Source of the DNA: Arthrobacter sp. MYb214
GTDB taxonomy: Bacteria > Actinomycetota > Actinomycetes > Actinomycetales > Micrococcaceae
NCBI RefSeq assembly: GCF_002979865.1
Contig: NZ_PCPZ01000002.1
Coordinates: 248,001 to 312,000 of the forward strand
DNA: 64,000 nt
Reading direction: 5' to 3'
Positions within the stretch are counted from its first letter, which is position 1, and every line of letters begins with the position of its first letter. Below the pieces are notes generated by a model. The model was not told the origin of the DNA and did no database searches. It worked only from the letters and a program-made list of their open reading frames with translations. Positions 1 to 8,437 of this stretch are shown here, in pieces. Both the position numbers and the translations under genes were made by a program.

Positions 1-374
1 TTTTCGGCGAAAACCACGCGCGCACCGGAGTCGCGCAGGATCCATTCGATCTGGAAGGCGCTGGAAGTTTCGTAGATGGGGACCGTCACGCCTCCGGCGA
101 ACCACACCGCTTCCTCTGCCAAAGCCCATTCATAGCGGGTACGGGAAATAATGGCGACCTTGTCACCGGGCTGCAGCCCATCATTGATCAGCGCCATTGC
201 CAGGCGCTTGACATCAATGAGGAAATCACCGGCACTGAGATCATGCCAGGTGCCGTCGCGCTGCACGCTGAACAGTGGTCGTTGCGCCCCACGTGCTACG
301 CGATCAAGGAGTAGGCTCGTCGTGTTTACTTCTGGTGCTAGATCAGTGAGTAGCTCGACGGTTACTTCTTGCAT
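1..374 (-). CDS. Long-chain acyl-CoA synthetase (AMP-forming), N-terminal part only
   Basis: The gene enters from the left window edge, so only about 124 N-terminal residues are visible. Read on the minus strand they run from ATG at 374 into a typical N-terminal half of the ANL adenylate-forming superfamily: a region with GDKVAIISRTRYEWALAE, followed by a VPIYETSS stretch, the pattern of FadD15-type acyl-CoA synthetases that activate fatty acids with ATP and CoA. An AAAGGA Shine-Dalgarno lies about 10 nt upstream of the ATG. The AMP-binding signature and the C-terminal domain are outside the window, so substrate chain length cannot be judged. The next gene (O-mannosyltransferase) lies upstream on the same strand with a gap of about 80 bases. 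Confidence 0.8.
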   Translation of the reverse strand, partial: MQEVTVELLTDLAPEVNTTSLLLDRVARGAQRPLFSVQRDGTWHDLSAGDFLIDVKRLAMALINDGLQPGDKVAIISRTRYEWALAEEAVWFAGGVTVPIYETSSAFQIEWILRDSGARVVFAE

Positions 375-452
375 TGAAGAATTGTCCTTTGGGATTCGAT
401 GGTCGTCTTAGTGGCCTATTTCATGGAAGCAGGTGGCCAAGCCACGGGCAGC

Positions 453-2063
453 CTAGCCCCAGCTGGGGAGCCACACGTGCAAGCGCCAGTAGTCATCCGC
501 GATCATTTCCCCACTCCATATCGGCCAGAAAAAGGCCGACGTGACTAGGAATAACGCCATGAATATGGTGAGTACGATGATGCGTGATCGGTGCGCGGCA
601 CTGGAATTAGGGTCGCGTGGAATGAACCTGCCAATCATATACGTCAACGCGAGCACCATGAACGGAACCAGTGGCAGGGTGTAGAAGAAGAACATTGTGC
701 GTTCTGGGTACATCAGCCACGGCAGGAACCCGGCCGCCACCGATGAGAGGATCGCTCCGGCGCGCCAATCACGGGCGCCAATCCACCACAGAATCAGCAA
801 GAACATGCTGATGGTGCAGGCCCACCACATCAACGGGTTAGGCAGGTCGGTAATAACCTCGGTGCAACGCTCCAGCCCGCAGCCGTTGGCGCCCTTGTCG
901 TAGCCTTCGAAGTAGAACAGCACTGGACGTCCGGCGAAGGGCCACGTCCACGGCGAGGATTGCCAGCCATGCTCGGAGTCGAGCCCGGTATGGAATTCGT
1001 AGCCAGCCTGGTGATAATGCCACAAGGAACGCAACGGCGAGGGCAGCCAGCTAATGCCTTCGCCGGGATTCTCCTCGGCCCAATGGCGGTATCGGCCGCC
1101 CTGGGTGATCAGCCACCCGGTCCACGTGGACAAATAGGTCAGCAGCACCAGCGGCAGCATGGTGAAGAAGGAATAGATTCCGTCGCGGATGAATGCCGCC
1201 GACTGCCACTTGTGAACTCCTGCGGTGCGCCGCGCACCAAAGTCCCAAAGCACCGCCATGAGGCAGAATACAGCTACGAAGGACAGCGCCGACCATTTAA
1301 TGCCAACTGCGCCACCGAGCATGATCGCTGCGATCAGCCGCCATGGGCGCCACCAGAGCATAGGGCCATGAACGAGCAGGAAGTCATCTGGCCGGTTACC
1401 CTCGGGCACTGAAAGCTTCCGGGCAAGCACGGTTCTGCCATGTATCCGGTCTTTGAGCAGGGCATAAAACGCGGCAATCACAAAGAACATCAAGAAGATG
1501 TCCAGCAACGCGGTGCGCGACATGACTATGGAATGGCCGTCGATGGCCATGAGCAAACCGGCGATGCCGGCAAGGACGTGGGAACCGAAGAGCAAGCGGG
1601 CGCACAGAGTGACTAGCAGGACCGAGAGGGTGCCGACGAGCGCTGTGGAAAAACGCCAGCCGAAGCCATTGAAATCACCGAAGAGGAGCATGCCCACGCC
1701 GATCAACCACTTGCCCAGCGGCGGGTGGACGACAAAAGAAGCTTCAGCTTCCAGCTGCGGGTCGCCCGCGATGAACTTCCCGTCGCTGTCGTCAGCCCAT
1801 TCGCGCTCGTATCCGCTTTGCAGCATCGCGAAAGCGTCCTTGACGTAATAGGTTTCATCAAAGATCAGCAGGTGCGGGTGCGCCAGGTTGACGAAGCGCA
1901 AGAGGCCGGCAATCAGTGTCACGACCAGCGGAATGATCCATATCAGCGGGCCGCTGGGAGCCACCACAGGCAGGAGCCGCTGTTTCAGGCTCTCGAAAGT
2001 GAAGGCCTGTCGCGCCGAGCGTACGTGGCCAGAGTCCGGAGTGTCTAAAACCGAGGTGCCCAT
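453..2063 (-). CDS. pmt: Dolichyl-phosphate-mannose--protein mannosyltransferase (GT39 family)
   Basis: This 536-residue polytopic membrane protein is of the actinobacterial protein O-mannosyltransferase family. It transfers mannose from polyprenyl-phosphate-mannose to Ser/Thr of secreted proteins during Sec export. The conserved acidic pair is seen early, in LIFDETYYVKDAF, in the first extracytoplasmic loop just after TM1. Many hydrophobic segments follow, and the C-terminal part contains YPERTMFFFYTLPLVPF, typical of the family. Length fits (about 500-540). The frame could also start at TTG 2069 or GTG 2066; ATG 2063 is preferred because no good Shine-Dalgarno separates them. It is divergent from rsmI, the same arrangement as Rv1002c/Rv1003 in Mycobacterium tuberculosis, which supports both assignments. 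Likely clients in this window are exported proteins such as RpfB or the giant Ig/Fn3 protein, but that is inference. Confidence 0.9.
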   Translation of the reverse strand: MGTSVLDTPDSGHVRSARQAFTFESLKQRLLPVVAPSGPLIWIIPLVVTLIAGLLRFVNLAHPHLLIFDETYYVKDAFAMLQSGYEREWADDSDGKFIAGDPQLEAEASFVVHPPLGKWLIGVGMLLFGDFNGFGWRFSTALVGTLSVLLVTLCARLLFGSHVLAGIAGLLMAIDGHSIVMSRTALLDIFLMFFVIAAFYALLKDRIHGRTVLARKLSVPEGNRPDDFLLVHGPMLWWRPWRLIAAIMLGGAVGIKWSALSFVAVFCLMAVLWDFGARRTAGVHKWQSAAFIRDGIYSFFTMLPLVLLTYLSTWTGWLITQGGRYRHWAEENPGEGISWLPSPLRSLWHYHQAGYEFHTGLDSEHGWQSSPWTWPFAGRPVLFYFEGYDKGANGCGLERCTEVITDLPNPLMWWACTISMFLLILWWIGARDWRAGAILSSVAAGFLPWLMYPERTMFFFYTLPLVPFMVLALTYMIGRFIPRDPNSSAAHRSRIIVLTIFMALFLVTSAFFWPIWSGEMIADDYWRLHVWLPSWG

Positions 2064-2118
2064 CACCAATTCATGCTACCGGGGGAAAGTCCAGAAAGTG
2101 GGCTTTTCCTGCGTCGCG

Positions 2119-2124
2119 TAGGCT
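2119..2124 (+). promoter_or_regulatory. -10 hexamer TAGGCT for leaderless rsmI
   Basis: TAGGCT ends 7 nt before the GTG start of rsmI, so transcription should begin at or next to the start codon. No Shine-Dalgarno fits in between. No clear -35 is seen. Confidence 0.6.
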
Positions 2125-2131
2125 TAAGAAT

Positions 2132-2992
2132 GTGCAGAACTCAGATAATGAGGGCGTAATCGTCCTGGGAGCCACCCCGATTGGCAATTTGTCCGACGCC
2201 TCCCCGCGTCTGCGGGAGATTATGGCCAGTGCCGATATCATCGCCGCGGAGGACACCAGAAACTTCCACCACCTGGCCCATGCCCTGGGCATTAAAATCA
2301 CTGCGAGGGTGATGAGCCTGCATGAGCACAACGAGGCTCACAAGCTCTCCGAGGTGATTGACCTGGCCGCCGAGGGCGCGACTGTGCTGGTGGTTTCCGA
2401 TGCAGGAATGCCGGCGGTATCGGACCCCGGCTACCCATTGGTGGCCGCTGCCTTGAGTGCTGGCATCCGTGTCACCGCGGTACCGGGCCCTTCTGCGGTG
2501 CTCACCGCGCTGGCCCTGTCCGGATTGCCAACTGGCCGTTTCACCTTTGAAGGCTTCCTGCCGCGCAAGGCGGGGGAACGCCGCAAGCGCCTGGATTCCT
2601 TGCTCGCCGAAGATCGCACCATGGTGTTCTTCGAGGCTCCTCACCGGCTGAGCGACTTCCTGGATGCCGCTATCGAAGCATTTGGCCAAGACCGCCAGGC
2701 CGCCGTAGCCCGCGAGCTGACCAAGAAGTTTGAAGAGGTCCGTCGAGATTCACTGGCAAATCTGCGCGCATGGGCAGAAGATGGCGTACGCGGAGAAATT
2801 GTTGTGGTTGTCCACGGAGCCCCGGAAGCCGAGGCCGCATCCATCGAGGATTTGCTTCCCAAGGTTGCAGCCCTCGTGGAGGAAGGCATGCGCATGAAGC
2901 AGGCCGTGGCCGAAGTGGCCGAAAAATTCGGCGTGCAGAAACGCGAGCTTTATGAAGCTGTTTTGGCAGCACGTCACGAAGCGGGAAAATAG
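2132..2992 (+). CDS. rsmI: 16S rRNA (cytidine(1402)-2'-O)-methyltransferase RsmI
   Basis: RsmI is a tetrapyrrole-methylase fold enzyme that uses SAM to 2'-O-methylate C1402 of 16S rRNA, fine-tuning P-site decoding. The 286-residue product has the family hallmarks in order: an N-terminal GATPIGNLSDASPR loop, AEDTRNFHHL, VSDAGMPAVSDPGYPLV, PGPSAVLTALALSGLP and FEGFLPRK. The C-terminal helical domain carries EVAEKFGVQKRELYEAVL. Length is normal. The start is GTG 2132, directly behind a -10 hexamer, so the message is predicted to be leaderless. It is divergent from the mannosyltransferase gene. In many actinobacteria metG follows nearby; here gabD and a MoxR operon lie between rsmI and tatD instead. 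Confidence 0.95.
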   Translation: MQNSDNEGVIVLGATPIGNLSDASPRLREIMASADIIAAEDTRNFHHLAHALGIKITARVMSLHEHNEAHKLSEVIDLAAEGATVLVVSDAGMPAVSDPGYPLVAAALSAGIRVTAVPGPSAVLTALALSGLPTGRFTFEGFLPRKAGERRKRLDSLLAEDRTMVFFEAPHRLSDFLDAAIEAFGQDRQAAVARELTKKFEEVRRDSLANLRAWAEDGVRGEIVVVVHGAPEAEAASIEDLLPKVAALVEEGMRMKQAVAEVAEKFGVQKRELYEAVLAARHEAGK

Positions 2993-3130
2993 CCGAAGTC
3001 GCATAGGCTAAATGCACAATGAATGCTCGCGTTTATCGTGCAGACGGCAATTTACAGCCACCACCTGCCAGGAATAGCGTAGACATCAAAGACGATCAGT
3101 TTTCATTATTTTCTATCAGGAGATGCTCGT

Positions 3131-4618
3131 ATGTCGATTACTGCCCAGCGCGAAGCGGAACTGCTTGCCAAGGTGCCAACCGGCCTATTGATTAATGGCG
3201 AATGGAGGGATGCCTCCGACGGTGGCACCTTCGACGTGCTCGACCCGGCTACCGGCGAGAAGCTGCTGACGCTGGCCAGTGCTACGAGCGAAGACGCAAT
3301 GGCTGCACTGGATGCAGCTGACGCAGTCCAAGCCGAATGGGCACTGACCGCACCACGCGAACGCGCGGAGATCCTGCGCCGTGCTTTCGACCTTGTCACC
3401 GAGCGCAAGGATGACTTCGCGCTGCTGATGAGCCTGGAAATGGGCAAACCACTGGCCGAGGCCTATGGCGAAGTAACCTATGGCGCCGAATTCCTGCGCT
3501 GGTTCTCCGAAGAAGCCGTACGCCACTACGGCCGCTACCTCACCACCCCCGAGGGCAAGAACAAGGTCCTGGTCCAGCACAAGCCGGTTGGCCCATGCCT
3601 GCTGATCACCCCATGGAACTTCCCGCTGGCCATGGCTACCCGCAAGGTCGGCCCGGCAGTAGCGGCAGGCTGCACCATGGTGCTCAAACCAGCCAAGCTG
3701 ACCCCGCTGACTTCCCAGCTTTTCGCAGCCACGATGATGGAAGCAGGCCTTCCAGCTGGTGTGCTGAACGTGGTCTCCGGCGCTTCGGCCTCGAAGATCT
3801 CCGGCCCGCTGATGCAAGATGACCGCCTGCGCAAGGTTTCCTTCACCGGCTCGACCCCGGTGGGCAAGCAGCTGATGAAGGACGCCGCAGACAAGGTCCT
3901 GCGCACCTCGATGGAGTTGGGTGGCAACGCACCATTCATCGTCTTCGAGGATGCCGATCTGGATGCTGCTGTCGAGGGCGCCATGGCAGCCAAGATGCGC
4001 AACATGGGCGAAGCCTGCACCGCTGCTAACCGCTTCCTGGTCCATGAGGACGTTGCCGAGGAATTCACCGCCAAGTTCGCTGCAGCGATGAAGGCCCTGA
4101 AGCCAGGACGCGGCACCGAAGCCGACACCACGGTAGGCCCGCTGGTCGAGGAAAAGGCCCGCGACGAAGTCCACTCGCTGGTTGAAGCCGCCGTCGCCGC
4201 CGGCGCGACTGCCATCACCGGCGGTGCGCCAGTTGACGGCCCGGGCTACTTCTACCAGCCAACCGTGCTGGCCAATGTCGCCAACGACGCCAAGATCCTG
4301 AGCCAGGAAATCTTCGGCCCAGTGGCACCAGTGACCACGTTCAAGGATGAGGCCCAGGCTATCAAGCTGGCCAACTCCACCGAATACGGTTTGGCTTCCT
4401 ACATCTACTCGCAGGACTTCAACCGCATGTTCCGTGTTTCGGAGCAGATCGAATTCGGCCTGGTTGGATTCAACGCTGGCGTGATCTCCAACGCCGCGGC
4501 ACCATTCGGTGGCGTGAAGCAGTCGGGCCTGGGCCGCGAAGGCGGCGCCGAAGGCCTGGAGGAATACACCACCGTGCAGTACATCGGCATTGCCGATCCT
4601 TACGCAGCCAAGAAGTAG
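3131..4618 (+). CDS. gabD: NAD(P)-dependent succinate-semialdehyde dehydrogenase
   Basis: The 495-residue protein is an aldehyde dehydrogenase of the GabD branch, oxidising succinate semialdehyde to succinate at the end of the GABA shunt. It has the TPWNFPLAMATRKVGPA substrate/NAD loop, the FTGSTPVGKQL cofactor motif, the general base Glu262 in MELGGNAP and the catalytic Cys296 in GEACTAANRF. The C-terminal KQSGLGREGGAEGLEEY segment is typical for SSADH. A strong AGGAGA Shine-Dalgarno sits 8 nt before the ATG. No gabT or GABA transporter lies beside it, so its physiological substrate could be another short semialdehyde. The gene stands alone and ends at a strong terminator shared with the convergent transglutaminase operon. 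Confidence 0.9.
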   Translation: MSITAQREAELLAKVPTGLLINGEWRDASDGGTFDVLDPATGEKLLTLASATSEDAMAALDAADAVQAEWALTAPRERAEILRRAFDLVTERKDDFALLMSLEMGKPLAEAYGEVTYGAEFLRWFSEEAVRHYGRYLTTPEGKNKVLVQHKPVGPCLLITPWNFPLAMATRKVGPAVAAGCTMVLKPAKLTPLTSQLFAATMMEAGLPAGVLNVVSGASASKISGPLMQDDRLRKVSFTGSTPVGKQLMKDAADKVLRTSMELGGNAPFIVFEDADLDAAVEGAMAAKMRNMGEACTAANRFLVHEDVAEEFTAKFAAAMKALKPGRGTEADTTVGPLVEEKARDEVHSLVEAAVAAGATAITGGAPVDGPGYFYQPTVLANVANDAKILSQEIFGPVAPVTTFKDEAQAIKLANSTEYGLASYIYSQDFNRMFRVSEQIEFGLVGFNAGVISNAAAPFGGVKQSGLGREGGAEGLEEYTTVQYIGIADPYAAKK

Positions 4619-4632
4619 ATTCTCCAGCTCGC

Positions 4633-4670
4633 GCCAAGGCCCGACCGGATTCTTCCGGTCGGGCCTTGGC
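4633..4670. terminator. Bidirectional terminator between gabD and the MoxR operon
   Basis: Perfect 17-bp inverted repeat with a 4-nt loop, between two convergent genes (stops at 4618 and 4686). It can act in both directions. Confidence 0.8.
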
Positions 4671-4685
4671 CGGTTAAACCAATGG

Positions 4686-7115
4686 CTACATGTCGATTCG
4701 CGTGGATTCTTCCGAGCGCGAATGACGCGGGTGCACCGAAGCAGGGAACAAGAATGCCCTGATTCGTTGGATAAAGGACAGCTCGCCGCGCAAATTGCCC
4801 TGGATCGCGTGCAAGGCGTCAAGCAGCGGAGCGGCATCATCAGCGCTGGGATGCCTGTTGGCGTAGAAGCTCTCTTGGATGACAGTTTTCAGGGACTGCA
4901 AATCCTTGGCGACTTGGGGATGGTCTTCGCCCAGCCGGGTAGTGTAGTCACCGGCCGACTCGTGGCTGCCGGCCGGCCCCCGGTAATCGGCCCCAATAGC
5001 CTGCAGCTCGGCCAGCAGAGCTGGAGCGGCATCAGCGCCGCCACGGCGCACGCGTCCTAGCCGCTCCTCACGCAGGCGATGGCGACGCCACGGAGCAACT
5101 CCCAGTGCGAGGAAGGCCAGCAACAGGACCGCTGGCAACAGCCACACTGCCTTTGCGCCCTGGGTCCCAGAATCTGCGGACGGTGCCGGCGCAGAAGGCG
5201 CGGCGCTGGCCGGTAGGCTCGGGTTGCCGCGCTCGGTGGGCACTTGGGGTGCAGTGCTTTCTTGCGGGTTCGACGTAGGAGTTGGTTCCGGCGCGTAACT
5301 TGGCGAGTAGCCCCGACCCGGGGTGGGCTCGAACGGAATCCAACCCAGCCCGTTCAAATACAATTCTGGCCACGCGTGGGACTGTTTCCCGCTGACGGTA
5401 TATCCGGTGAGCTCGGTACCTTCTTCCAGGCGCCGTTCCAGCATGCTCTGGGCGGTGTCCCCGGTGATTTCGAGAGTGTCTCCGCTGGCTTCACCGGGTG
5501 CATACCCCACGGCAATGCGCGAAGGGATTCCGGCTTCACGAGCCAGCAGGGCCATCGCCGAGGCGAAGTGCACGCAATACCCCTGGCGCCGGGCCAGGAA
5601 TGCTTCGACAACTCGACGATTGGCCCCGTCGTAGCCTTCGCGCAGCGGGGTGCGTTCGGAGTACACGAAATTCCCGGAACGGAAGAAATGCTGCAAAGCC
5701 ACGGCGGTATCAATGTCGTTGGCAGGCTTCCCCTTCTTGCCGAAAACCTCATCGAGGGTTTGCTGCAGCAACGGTTCCAATCCGTTGTCAGGATCCTGCG
5801 GAAGACGCAGGTATTCCTCGGGCAGCTGGTCGCTGGCGTCGACTCCCATGTGCCCGACATTGCGGACCATTTGCGTGCTGATGGCCAAATCCGCGTAGGC
5901 CACTGAAATGTCGTTGGTCGATGCCATGGCGTCGCCAGTGAGCCTAGCCACCGAGGTCTCGTAGGTCCAGTTCCAATCCCCGACGATGCCCTGCACGAAA
6001 TAGGATTGGTTGGGCAACGGGAGGACCGGACTGCTGATGCCATCAGGCCAAGTCATTCGCAAGACTTCGTCGGTGCTGTTGAACGTGCTGAAATTCGTTG
6101 ACACCGCGGAGGTGCCATCAAGCGTGTGCTGCATGGAGCTTTCGCTTGGTTCCCAGCGGTCTGCGGACAGATCCTTGATCACCTGAGTGCGCAGGTAAGG
6201 CGCTTCTTCTGCAGTTGTGTAGTAGTCCAGGATTGGAACACCGCTGTTCGAGCGGAGGTCTCTTCCGAGGTTGATCAGCGGATCGACATTGCTGGCCAGC
6301 AGATCACCCGAAGGACGTTGCCCCTCGGAGAACATGCCGCTGCGGAAACCAGGCATCCAGATGCTGGCCGCCAAGAGGGCACCGACACAGGCCATCACGC
6401 TGACACCCAGGATTCCCAGCGTCCTGGGCGTGGGAAGCATCACTTGGGAATGCTTGGAAGATGCAGGGGCAAAGAGATACGGAATCAGCGCAATATAGCC
6501 GAGCACTGCCGACAACAGCAGCGCGAGGTAGCCAATTCCGGCGCCTTCCTGCTTGAACAGCGACGCGATGATCGGTGCCAGAGACAAGGGAATGATGATC
6601 AGCATGGCCATGCGCCGCGAGCTGGCCAGCATTTCCACGATCAGGCTGATTGCCAAAGTGAAGCACAATACGCTGAAAGCCACAGAGCGGGAATTGGCTA
6701 CCGGCGGCACTTGGGTAGCTAGCTGGATTCCCGCTTCACCAAGCACATTCCAGACCCATTGGGCGAGAGGCAAACCGTAGATGTTGCTTTCCCGGGCATC
6801 GCTGAGCGCAATGGATGCCACAGCGACGATTGCCGCAGCAGGAAGAGCACTCCAGCGCAAGCGGCGGACTGCGCGCAGCAGACCGGCGCACAGGTGCACG
6901 GCGAAGACCGGGAGGACCAAGGCCGGGAACCAGCTGGAGCCTTCAATGACCCCGGACAGCGAGGCGGCACCCGCTAATACAGCGACTGCAAGGCAGCAGG
7001 CAGCAGCAACCCGCACGAGCAGAAGCCGCATCGCGGGAGCCGAGCCAACGCTCGGATCCGGGTTGTCGGGAGTCGGGGCCAGAATGCTTGCCCCAGTACG
7101 GCCAGCGCTCATCAT
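4686..7115 (-). CDS. Membrane transglutaminase-like protein (DUF3488/TgpA type)
   Basis: This 809-residue protein is the last gene of a moxR-DUF58-transglutaminase operon. A hydrophobic N-terminal half (about 6 TM segments within residues 25-240) is followed by an extracytoplasmic domain and a transglutaminase-like core. The core has the nucleophile Cys514 in RRQGYCVHFASAMALL, His580 in SHAWPELYL, and an acidic residue in WIPFEPTPG. A Pro/Ser/Thr-rich linker, one more TM segment (KAVWLLPAVLLLAFLALG) and a cytoplasmic tail follow. The architecture matches TgpA-like proteins, where the core faces outside. Start: ATG 7115 overlaps the stop of the DUF58 gene as ATGA, with GGGG just upstream; ATG 7112 is equally possible, while GTG 7121 is less likely. 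Substrate and reaction (crosslinking or proteolysis) are unknown. Confidence 0.88.
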   Translation of the reverse strand: MMSAGRTGASILAPTPDNPDPSVGSAPAMRLLLVRVAAACCLAVAVLAGAASLSGVIEGSSWFPALVLPVFAVHLCAGLLRAVRRLRWSALPAAAIVAVASIALSDARESNIYGLPLAQWVWNVLGEAGIQLATQVPPVANSRSVAFSVLCFTLAISLIVEMLASSRRMAMLIIIPLSLAPIIASLFKQEGAGIGYLALLLSAVLGYIALIPYLFAPASSKHSQVMLPTPRTLGILGVSVMACVGALLAASIWMPGFRSGMFSEGQRPSGDLLASNVDPLINLGRDLRSNSGVPILDYYTTAEEAPYLRTQVIKDLSADRWEPSESSMQHTLDGTSAVSTNFSTFNSTDEVLRMTWPDGISSPVLPLPNQSYFVQGIVGDWNWTYETSVARLTGDAMASTNDISVAYADLAISTQMVRNVGHMGVDASDQLPEEYLRLPQDPDNGLEPLLQQTLDEVFGKKGKPANDIDTAVALQHFFRSGNFVYSERTPLREGYDGANRRVVEAFLARRQGYCVHFASAMALLAREAGIPSRIAVGYAPGEASGDTLEITGDTAQSMLERRLEEGTELTGYTVSGKQSHAWPELYLNGLGWIPFEPTPGRGYSPSYAPEPTPTSNPQESTAPQVPTERGNPSLPASAAPSAPAPSADSGTQGAKAVWLLPAVLLLAFLALGVAPWRRHRLREERLGRVRRGGADAAPALLAELQAIGADYRGPAGSHESAGDYTTRLGEDHPQVAKDLQSLKTVIQESFYANRHPSADDAAPLLDALHAIQGNLRGELSFIQRIRAFLFPASVHPRHSRSEESTRIDM

Positions 7116-8428
7116 CCCCACATCTCGTCTATCGCCATATTGCCGGGAAGAATATGCACTTTCCAGCTGGTGCGAGCCAATTCAAGTTGTATCTGCCCAT
7201 AGCGTTCAGGGTGGCTGACCAGCAGGAAAACCTCGACATTGCGCACGGTGCGCGAGAGCGTAGCCAGCCAAGCTGCCTGCGGCGCAGTGAGCTCTCCGAG
7301 GATCATGATGACCGGTTCTTCGCGGAACACCAAGAGCTCCTTGCGCAGGGTATTGCCCAGAATCTCGGAACCGTTGGCTTCAACTGTTCCGTTGGCCAAG
7401 GCCAGGTCCGAAGTTGCGGCATGGAAGTCTTCAAAACTGTTCAGCGCGCCGAGCTCGGAGACGCTTTGCGGGTCTCGTTGCGCCAACGAGGCCCCGGTGA
7501 GGTCCCGGAAGGCGAGCTGGTAGCCGCTAGTGGCATATCTCAGGCCGATGCTGCTGGCCAACGACAACGCATTTTCAAAGCGGCGGCTGCTGGTGAGTGC
7601 CTCCGCGTGAGCCTGCGGCAACGAGATCCTCAGATCCGATCCGCTGTGATTCCAATGCTCGAAGGAAGTGTCCAGGACCAGGAGCGCCTGCGCGGTTGCC
7701 ACGTGGTTTTCCTGGCGGACCATGAGCTTTCCGTGCCGGGCACTGGCTTTCCAGTGCACCTGGCGGACGGAGTCGCCTTGCTGGTAGTCGCGCGTCGCGA
7801 CATCGTAGTAGTCGGTGGTGGTGCTCCTGGAGAATTTCGCATCGCCAGTGAGCGTTCGTTCGCCGAGCGGGGCGAAACGATCCAAGCGGTGCAATTGGGA
7901 ACGCACGGGGATCTGCAGGCTCGCTCCGGTGCGCACCATTCCCTGTATCAGCCCCAGAGGGTCCACGACTATTTGCTGGGCTGGTCCCACAAGGTGGATC
8001 CCGCGTGTGCGGAACACCAATTCGTATTCGATTGAACCCGGGGCCTGGAATCGTGGGCCGGGTCCGAAATCCTCCGGCAATTGTTCCTGGATGATGGAAC
8101 GCTCAGCACACGACAAGCGGAACTTGCTGACCTCGCCAACGCTGGGAACCGCCGAGAGCAGCTCCCGGTGGATAATCGTGCGTCCGCGCAGGCGCAAGGC
8201 CAAACCCCAGTTCGCCAAAGCCAACGCCACCAGGGCCAGGCCCAAAGCCATCATTTCGTGCCGGCCCAGGAGATATGCCACGAACACCAGCAGGCCGCCA
8301 GCTCCGGCAGTGCACCAACCGCGCACGGTGAACAGGTCAAGGTGCCAACGCCGCAGGGCTGTCGCCGAATTTTCGGTGCGCGTCCAGGAGAGGGCATCGC
8401 GCGAATCGTAGCGGGGAATCTTCTCCAT
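7112..8428 (-). CDS. DUF58 domain-containing membrane protein
   Basis: The 438-residue protein has two adjacent TM segments near residues 36-75, then a soluble region ending in the DUF58 signature: RDYQQGDSVRQVHWKASARHG around residues 228-248, followed by a von Willebrand A-like stretch (ALLVLDTSFEHW). DUF58 proteins are regularly encoded next to MoxR AAA+ ATPases and are thought to be their partners, possibly with metal-binding VWA function. It lies 9 nt downstream of moxR and its stop overlaps the start of the transglutaminase gene, so the three are almost certainly one transcript. The role in the cell envelope is inferred from context only. Confidence 0.88.
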   Translation of the reverse strand: MEKIPRYDSRDALSWTRTENSATALRRWHLDLFTVRGWCTAGAGGLLVFVAYLLGRHEMMALGLALVALALANWGLALRLRGRTIIHRELLSAVPSVGEVSKFRLSCAERSIIQEQLPEDFGPGPRFQAPGSIEYELVFRTRGIHLVGPAQQIVVDPLGLIQGMVRTGASLQIPVRSQLHRLDRFAPLGERTLTGDAKFSRSTTTDYYDVATRDYQQGDSVRQVHWKASARHGKLMVRQENHVATAQALLVLDTSFEHWNHSGSDLRISLPQAHAEALTSSRRFENALSLASSIGLRYATSGYQLAFRDLTGASLAQRDPQSVSELGALNSFEDFHAATSDLALANGTVEANGSEILGNTLRKELLVFREEPVIMILGELTAPQAAWLATLSRTVRNVEVFLLVSHPERYGQIQLELARTSWKVHILPGNMAIDEMWG

Positions 8429-8437
8429 GGCTGCCCG

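Noticed and set aside
3004-3077. TAGGCT followed by a 21-codon frame upstream of gabD
   Set aside because: The hexamer ends only 2 nt before the ATG, too close for the leaderless geometry seen elsewhere; the peptide has no features.
3185-4840. 551-codon open frame opposite gabD on the minus strand
   Set aside because: It runs antisense to a clear aldehyde dehydrogenase and has no recognisable domain; Gln/His/Ala-rich composition is typical of the shadow of a high-GC gene.
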